A DNA stretch of 64,000 bases from Paracoccaceae bacterium (GTDB lineage Bacteria; Pseudomonadota; Alphaproteobacteria; Rhodobacterales; Rhodobacteraceae). Below the pieces are notes generated by a model, which did not search any database, was not told the DNA's origin, and saw only the letters and a list, made by a program, of their open reading frames with translations. A program made the position numbers and the translations under genes. Numbering within the stretch: position 1 is the first letter of the stretch; each line of letters opens with the position of its first letter. This document shows positions 59,034-64,000 of this stretch, in pieces. The stretch covers positions 805,117 through 869,116 of the forward strand of contig JAHRYM010000001.1 of NCBI GenBank assembly GCA_020622085.1, given 5' to 3'.

Positions 59034-59966
59034 CTAGATGCTTGGCACGATGAAATCCGGCCGGATCCCCGAGGCGGAAATGAACCGGGCAGCGTCATGC
59101 CCGGCAAACAGCCCGTGGTCCGTGACCAGCACGCTCCGGCATCCGGCTGCGGCGCCTCCCAGCACATCCGTGTGCAAGGTGTCGCCCACCATGGCCAGCC
59201 GGTCCGGTGCAAGACCCGTGCGTGCAATGCCTTCGGCAAAGGTTCCCGGGAAAGGCTTGCCGAACCAATGCACTTCGGCCGGGGTTGCATCCAGAAGGTC
59301 ATGCCCGAACAGGCCCGGCTCCAGTGTCAGCCCGTCTTCGCGCGGGGCCACGATATCGGGGTTGGCGATGACCAGCGGGCGGGGGTTGCGCGCGAGACTT
59401 TCGATCAGCCGCCGCTGCATCGTCGGCGACCAGCGCGCCGTGGACAGAAAGAGGATGCCGTCCGCCGCATCCAGGGCCATCGGATCGGCCACGGCGTCAA
59501 GCATGTGCGCCGGAATGTCCGAGAACCCATCCCCCGCCGCCGCAATCGCCGCCCATGTTGCGCCCGGCGCGATCTGCTCAAGCCGGGCCACCGCAACCTC
59601 GCGCGAGGCGACAACCTCTTCGGCCGAGAAGTCGAAACCCAGCCGGTGATATTTGGCCAGAAGCTGCGGGCGCGTATAACTCGCGGCATTGGTCAGCACC
59701 ACCAGCCGCTTGCCCCGTGCCCGCAGACTGGCCATCCTGTCCACCGCGCCGGGGATCGCGGTTTCGCCCACGTTCAGAACCCCGAATGCGTCCAGAAGGA
59801 AGCCGTCGACATGGTCTGCAACCTCCTCAAGAGACGGCAGGCTCAGCGACCGTGCAGGATACTGCGCGGCGGGCAGGCGAGGGCGGATCGCCTCATAGCG
59901 CGAAAATGCGGAAATGGCATCGGAGAGAGCGCCCCCGGCCCCGGCATCAAGTGAAACCTCAGACAC
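59034..59966 (-). CDS. HAD superfamily (type IIA, TIGR01459-like) hydrolase
   Basis: GFLLDAFGVLNVGETAIPGAVDRMASLRARGKRLVVLTNAAS; GKPFPGTFAEGIARTGLAPDRLAMVGDTLHTDVLGGAAAG. Confidence 0.9.
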   Translation of the reverse strand: MSEVSLDAGAGGALSDAISAFSRYEAIRPRLPAAQYPARSLSLPSLEEVADHVDGFLLDAFGVLNVGETAIPGAVDRMASLRARGKRLVVLTNAASYTRPQLLAKYHRLGFDFSAEEVVASREVAVARLEQIAPGATWAAIAAAGDGFSDIPAHMLDAVADPMALDAADGILFLSTARWSPTMQRRLIESLARNPRPLVIANPDIVAPREDGLTLEPGLFGHDLLDATPAEVHWFGKPFPGTFAEGIARTGLAPDRLAMVGDTLHTDVLGGAAAGCRSVLVTDHGLFAGHDAARFISASGIRPDFIVPSI

Positions 59967-60726
59967 TGGTGAACCCGCCCTCGACCATCAGAAGCGCGCC
60001 ATTCACCATGCTCGACGCATCGGACGCAAGATAAAGCGCCGCATCCGCCACCTCGACCGGCTCGGCAAAGCGGCGGGCAGGGGTGGCGTTGCGGAAGGGG
60101 TCACCCTTTGCGGAGCTGCCCCATAGCTGCTGGCCCATCGGCGTCATCACCACCGTCGGGCAGATCGCGTTCACCTGCACGTTGTGGCGTGCCCATTCGG
60201 CGCAAAGCGACTTCGTCAACGCGTTCAGGCCACCCTTGGACGCGGCATAGGCCGCATGATCATCCAGCGCGACAACCCCGGTCTGGCTCGAGATGTTGAT
60301 CACCTTTCCCCAGCGCTGCGCGATCATGGCCGGGGCCAGGGTGCGCGCCGTCAGGAACGGGGCCCGCAGGTTCACGGCCATCATCCGGTCCCAGTCCTCG
60401 ATCGGCAGGTCGATGGCCGGTGCGACACTGGCGATGCCGGCAGAGTTCACCAGGATATCAATCGTCCCCCACTGCGCCAAGGCGCGCTCGCAGGCGGCCA
60501 CGGGTTCGGTGGGGCTGGCCATTTCCGCCAGCAGGGTCAGGCACTGGCGGCCCAGGGCGCGCACGGCCGCCGCCGTTGATGCAAGGCCGTTCCTGTCGCG
60601 GCCAAGCGCCACGATGTCGGCGCCGGCCTCGGCGAAGACCGTGGCGATTTCGGCCCCGATCCCCTTGGAGGCCCCGGTGATCAGCGCCTTGCGGCCCTTC
60701 AGGGAAAATCGATCCTGCCAGCCCAT
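59959..60726 (-). CDS. SDR family oxidoreductase
   Basis: KALITGASKGIGAEIATVFAEAGADIVALGR; YAASKGGLNALTKSLCAEWA. Confidence 0.92.
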   Translation of the reverse strand: MGWQDRFSLKGRKALITGASKGIGAEIATVFAEAGADIVALGRDRNGLASTAAAVRALGRQCLTLLAEMASPTEPVAACERALAQWGTIDILVNSAGIASVAPAIDLPIEDWDRMMAVNLRAPFLTARTLAPAMIAQRWGKVINISSQTGVVALDDHAAYAASKGGLNALTKSLCAEWARHNVQVNAICPTVVMTPMGQQLWGSSAKGDPFRNATPARRFAEPVEVADAALYLASDASSMVNGALLMVEGGFTSV

Positions 60727-60729
60727 GGC

Positions 60730-61290
60730 CTACTCCAGGTTCGTATGGCGGTCGCGCATCGCCAGAGGGTCCAGCCCCAGACGGTCACGCAAGGCCAGAA
60801 CCAGCAACTCGAAGGCCAGATACTGCGCGCCTTCATAAAGAGATCCCATCGGCAGGACCGAGGTCGCGGCCGCGCCGCTGTCATCCGCCATCGTCTGCGC
60901 CGGAATGTGCAGGACGATGTCTGCCGCCTGCGGCGCCCGGCCCTGAGGCTGGGCCGTCACGCAGGCCACGCGCGCGCCCGCAGCCCGTGCGACGCCGATC
61001 AGTGCCTCCACGGTTGAAAAGGCGCCCGGCCCGGCGCTGACCAGCAACAGGTCGCCCGGCCCGACCGCCGGGCAGGACATGTCGCCCACCACATGCGCGT
61101 CCAGCCCCAGATGGTAAAGCCGCATGGCCAGGGCGCGCATCATCAGCCCCTCGCGCCCGACCCCATGGCAGGCGATGCGCCGCGCCGAGGCAAGCGCGCC
61201 GACCACCCCCTCCATCCCCGAAGGGGCGATGGCGGCAACGGCATCGCGGATTTCCCCGGCCGCCCTCGTGGCGAGGTCAGCGAGCGTCAT
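60730..61290 (-). CDS. SIS domain protein (6-phospho-3-hexuloisomerase/HxlB-like)
   Basis: [54 protein letters not shown]-terminal [34 protein letters not shown]. Confidence 0.85.
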   Translation of the reverse strand: MTLADLATRAAGEIRDAVAAIAPSGMEGVVGALASARRIACHGVGREGLMMRALAMRLYHLGLDAHVVGDMSCPAVGPGDLLLVSAGPGAFSTVEALIGVARAAGARVACVTAQPQGRAPQAADIVLHIPAQTMADDSGAAATSVLPMGSLYEGAQYLAFELLVLALRDRLGLDPLAMRDRHTNLE

Positions 61291-62654
61291 GTTCCCACCC
61301 CAGCCTGATCGCTGCCCCGATTGCTGCCCCGATTGCTGCCCGGCAGGACTGCGGCGGCAGCCTGATCAAGCAACCCGCATTCATCCAGAAGGTCCAGTAT
61401 CGTGTAGCGACTGCGCAGGAAGCGGGCCTTCAGGATCGTCCGGTAAAGATTTCCGGGATCGACGCCGATATCGGCGGCCTCGACCGGGGCGCCGGCGCGT
61501 GACAGGTGCCGGGCCATGCGGTCGGCGGACCAGATCCGGCTGCGCAGCCGGGCGCGAAGATCGGGCCAGACCTCGCGCAGACGGGTCAGACGGGCGTGCA
61601 GCGCCGCGCCCTCGACATGCTTGGCGCGGGTTTCCACGATGGCGCGCTCGGCGATCTCGCCGGCGCCGAACCGGTCGCGGATTTCGGCCTCCTTCGCGGC
61701 AAGCGTCAGGGCGGCCTCTGCACGGCGGGCCGGGTCCAGCGTGGACAGGTCTTGCGCCAGCAGCCAGTCATACATCCTGAGCACCGCCAGCGCCCCAACC
61801 GCCACGCAGGCGCCGTGGCTGACCCGCTCGCCCCTGTGGTGCAGGTCGTCCATTTCCCACAGATGGGCGATCTGGTGATCCGCCCCCGACGCGGGGCGCG
61901 AAGATCCATGCGCCTCCATCGCCAGCCCCACCAGTGTCAGGCCGATGAACAGACCTTCCACCGCAGACCGTTCGCCTGCCGCGATCAGTTCGGGTTGTGA
62001 CAGCCATCCCTCCAGCCCGTCCTGCACCATCGGCCATGCGACATCGTCGATGGCCTCGATCCCCAGGGCATCGGCGATGATCCAGTCGCCGCCCGCCGGC
62101 ACCTTTCCCGCCAGGTCGCCATAGCCCCAGCCGGTCATCTCGGGGGGGGCGGCGGCGATAACGTCCAGGTCGGCCAGCAGAACCCGGGCCGGGCGGCAGG
62201 GAATGGTCTTCTTGAATCCCTTCTCCGAAAGCGGCGCCCCGGCCGAGGTGTAGCCGTCCATGCTCGCCGCCGTTGCAACGCTCATGTAGGGGATCCCGGC
62301 CATGAAGGCCGCGTATTTCACCACATCGTTCATCACGCCCGAGCCGATGGCGATGGGGGTGTCGCCCGGCCCCAGTTCGGCGCCCAGGGCCTTGGCCAGG
62401 TCGACCGTGGGTTTGGGGCGGGGGCGGGCAGGGATCACGTGGCGCCGGCAGGGGATGCCTGCGGCGGTCAGCGCGGCCTCGACTTGCGGGCCGGCGGCGT
62501 CCCAGCCACGGTCGTCGGCCAGCAGCAGCGCCGGGCCCGCGAAGTGGCGGGCGTAGACCTGCGCCGTTTCGGCCAGGACGCCGCGCCCGATGCGCACCTC
62601 GGCCACATGCACCGACCGGGCCACAGCCCTGCGGATCAGATCCTCCCCGTTCAT
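61287..62654 (-). CDS. sn-glycerol-1-phosphate dehydrogenase-like (AraM/EgsA family, Fe-ADH superfamily)
   Basis: [107 protein letters not shown]. Confidence 0.85.
   Translation of the reverse strand: MNGEDLIRRAVARSVHVAEVRIGRGVLAETAQVYARHFAGPALLLADDRGWDAAGPQVEAALTAAGIPCRRHVIPARPRPKPTVDLAKALGAELGPGDTPIAIGSGVMNDVVKYAAFMAGIPYMSVATAASMDGYTSAGAPLSEKGFKKTIPCRPARVLLADLDVIAAAPPEMTGWGYGDLAGKVPAGGDWIIADALGIEAIDDVAWPMVQDGLEGWLSQPELIAAGERSAVEGLFIGLTLVGLAMEAHGSSRPASGADHQIAHLWEMDDLHHRGERVSHGACVAVGALAVLRMYDWLLAQDLSTLDPARRAEAALTLAAKEAEIRDRFGAGEIAERAIVETRAKHVEGAALHARLTRLREVWPDLRARLRSRIWSADRMARHLSRAGAPVEAADIGVDPGNLYRTILKARFLRSRYTILDLLDECGLLDQAAAAVLPGSNRGSNRGSDQAGVGT
61307..61342. repeat. 12-bp tandem repeat (3 units) within 3' end of the G1PDH-like gene
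   Basis: GATCGCTGCCCC GATTGCTGCCCC GATTGCTGCCCG; encodes ..[12 protein letters not shown]. Confidence 0.9.
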
Positions 62655-63712
62655 GCCGGCACTCCGCCCGATCCGAGCGTCTGCCCGTCGGCCCCGAAAT
62701 GGTGCTGGCGCGATGGTGGCAGATCCAGCCCGATCACCGCGTCGCGGTCCAGCTTCGTGTCGCCGTCGGCCCGGACGACCAGCGTCTGCCCTCCGGCCAG
62801 ACGGACATAGAGATAGGCATCGCCACCCAAGGTCTCGGTCAGCATCACCTTCGCGGCCAACTGGCCCTGTCCTTCGGGGCGCAGGACCAGATGTTCGGGC
62901 CGGATGCCCAGCTTGACGGTGCCCGGCGGGGCCGCTCCCAGAGCCACGCCCTCGACCATCACCTGCTCGTCATGCAGTTCGGTGACCAGGAAGTTCATCG
63001 AAGGCGCCCCGATGAACCCCGCCACGAATTCGCTGGCCGGGCGGTGGTAAAGCTCCATCGGGGCACCCACCTGTTCAATGCGCCCCGCATTCAGCACAAC
63101 GATCTTGTCCGCCATGGTCATCGCCTCGACCTGATCATGCGTGACATAGACCATGGTCGCCTTCAGGTCGCGGTGCAACGCCTCCAACTCGACCCGCATC
63201 TGCACCCGCAGCTTCGCGTCCAGGTTCGACAGGGGTTCGTCGAAAAGGAAGACCTTCGGCTCTTTCACGATGGCCCGCCCGATGGCCACCCTTTGCCGCT
63301 GCCCGCCCGACAACTGCCCCGGCTTGCGGTCCAGATAGGGCTCAAGCTGCAGGATGCGCGCGGCCCCGGCGATGCGGCGACTGCGGTCGGCCTCGGAGAA
63401 GTTGTTGACCTTCATCCCGAAATCCATGTTCTCGCGCACCGTCATGTGCGGATAAAGCGCATAGGACTGGAAAACCATTGCCACGTCGCGGTCCGATGGC
63501 GCGGCGCGCGTCACGTCGCGGTCGCCGATGTGGATGGTTCCGTCCGAAATATCTTCCAGACCCGCGATCGAGCGCAGCAACGTCGACTTGCCGCAACCCG
63601 ATGGACCGACAAAGACGGCAAATTCGCCGTCCGCGATGGTCAGGGATACGGAATGCAGAGCCTGCGTGGCGCCGTAGAACTTGTTCACGCCTGACAGCCT
63701 GACTTCGGCCAT
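62651..63712 (-). CDS. carbohydrate ABC transporter ATP-binding protein (UgpC/MalK family)
   Basis: VGPSGCGKSTLLRSIAGLED; LSGGQRQRVAIGRAIVKEPKVFLFDEPLSNLDAKLR; C-terminal TOBE-like regulatory domain. Confidence 0.93.
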   Translation of the reverse strand: MAEVRLSGVNKFYGATQALHSVSLTIADGEFAVFVGPSGCGKSTLLRSIAGLEDISDGTIHIGDRDVTRAAPSDRDVAMVFQSYALYPHMTVRENMDFGMKVNNFSEADRSRRIAGAARILQLEPYLDRKPGQLSGGQRQRVAIGRAIVKEPKVFLFDEPLSNLDAKLRVQMRVELEALHRDLKATMVYVTHDQVEAMTMADKIVVLNAGRIEQVGAPMELYHRPASEFVAGFIGAPSMNFLVTELHDEQVMVEGVALGAAPPGTVKLGIRPEHLVLRPEGQGQLAAKVMLTETLGGDAYLYVRLAGGQTLVVRADGDTKLDRDAVIGLDLPPSRQHHFGADGQTLGSGGVPA

Positions 63713-63810
63713 GGGCGACCCCTTCCCTTGCCCGGCCCCTTCGGCCGGGGTGCGCGGGTTCCTTGCGATTTTCCGGTTGACTCAACCTAGTTTCGATACA
63801 TTCATATGTG

Positions 63811-63845
63811 CAGCGTTACAAATGGAAGTCAACTCTGCAACGCTG
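63811..63845. promoter_or_regulatory. candidate operator, inverted repeat CAGCGTT-N21-AACGCTG, in divergent promoter region
   Basis: Perfect 7-bp arms immediately upstream of the solute-binding protein gene. Confidence 0.4.
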
Positions 63846-63864
63846 AACCCTTAGGGAGGAAAAC

Positions 63865-64000
63865 ATGAAACTCAAGTCGCATGTCAGCGCGCTTGCGGTG
63901 GCGTCGGCGTCGCTGGCCGGCCTGGGCGGCGCGGCGCAGGCATGGTCGCTGGAAGAGGCTGCCAAGCCCTATGCCGGGACCGAGCTGGAAGTGCTGTTCC
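63865..64000 (+). CDS. ABC transporter extracellular solute-binding protein (3' truncated by window end)
   Basis: RBS AGGGAGGA then MKLKSHVSALAVASASLAGLGGAAQAWSLEEAAKPYAGTELEVLF (signal peptide, SBP-like start); divergent from UgpC-like ATPase. Confidence 0.75.
   Translation, partial: MKLKSHVSALAVASASLAGLGGAAQAWSLEEAAKPYAGTELEVLF

Overview
A GC-rich chromosomal segment, most consistent with an alphaproteobacterium of the Rhodobacteraceae type (inferred from gene content and synteny: aapJQMP, ATP12 chaperone, lgt-midA-pgeF, PopZ/DUF2497-like gene next to pcm-tolC). Most of it is housekeeping or metabolic: FTR1 iron permease, miaB, hpt, crcB, rluA-type synthase, efp, valS, metF/metR, suhB-like, putA with an Lrp-type regulator, and two tRNAs (Thr-TGT, Leu-TAA). 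More accessory parts are (i) a surface-polysaccharide/ABC-export cluster (about 5.5-14.5 kb) with a Wzm/Wzt pair, several GT2 glycosyltransferases and an in-frame repeat carrying six alternative ATGs; (ii) a very long, acidic, single-lysine PopZ-like protein (31.6-33.7 kb); (iii) a type III ornithine decarboxylase with a divergent Lrp regulator and a structured leader containing a small uORF (46.4-46.6 kb), a candidate for the alphaproteobacterial speF-type leader; (iv) an acetamidase/formamidase-family protein with an internal CxxC-CxxC zinc-ribbon-like insertion; (v) a translationally coupled operon at the right edge encoding an ABC ATPase, an sn-glycerol-1-phosphate-dehydrogenase-like enzyme, an HxlB-like SIS protein, an SDR and a HAD phosphatase, divergent from a solute-binding protein and cut by the window end. 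I see no CRISPR array, no IS element and no prophage. All family calls are from reading the translations; no database search was run.
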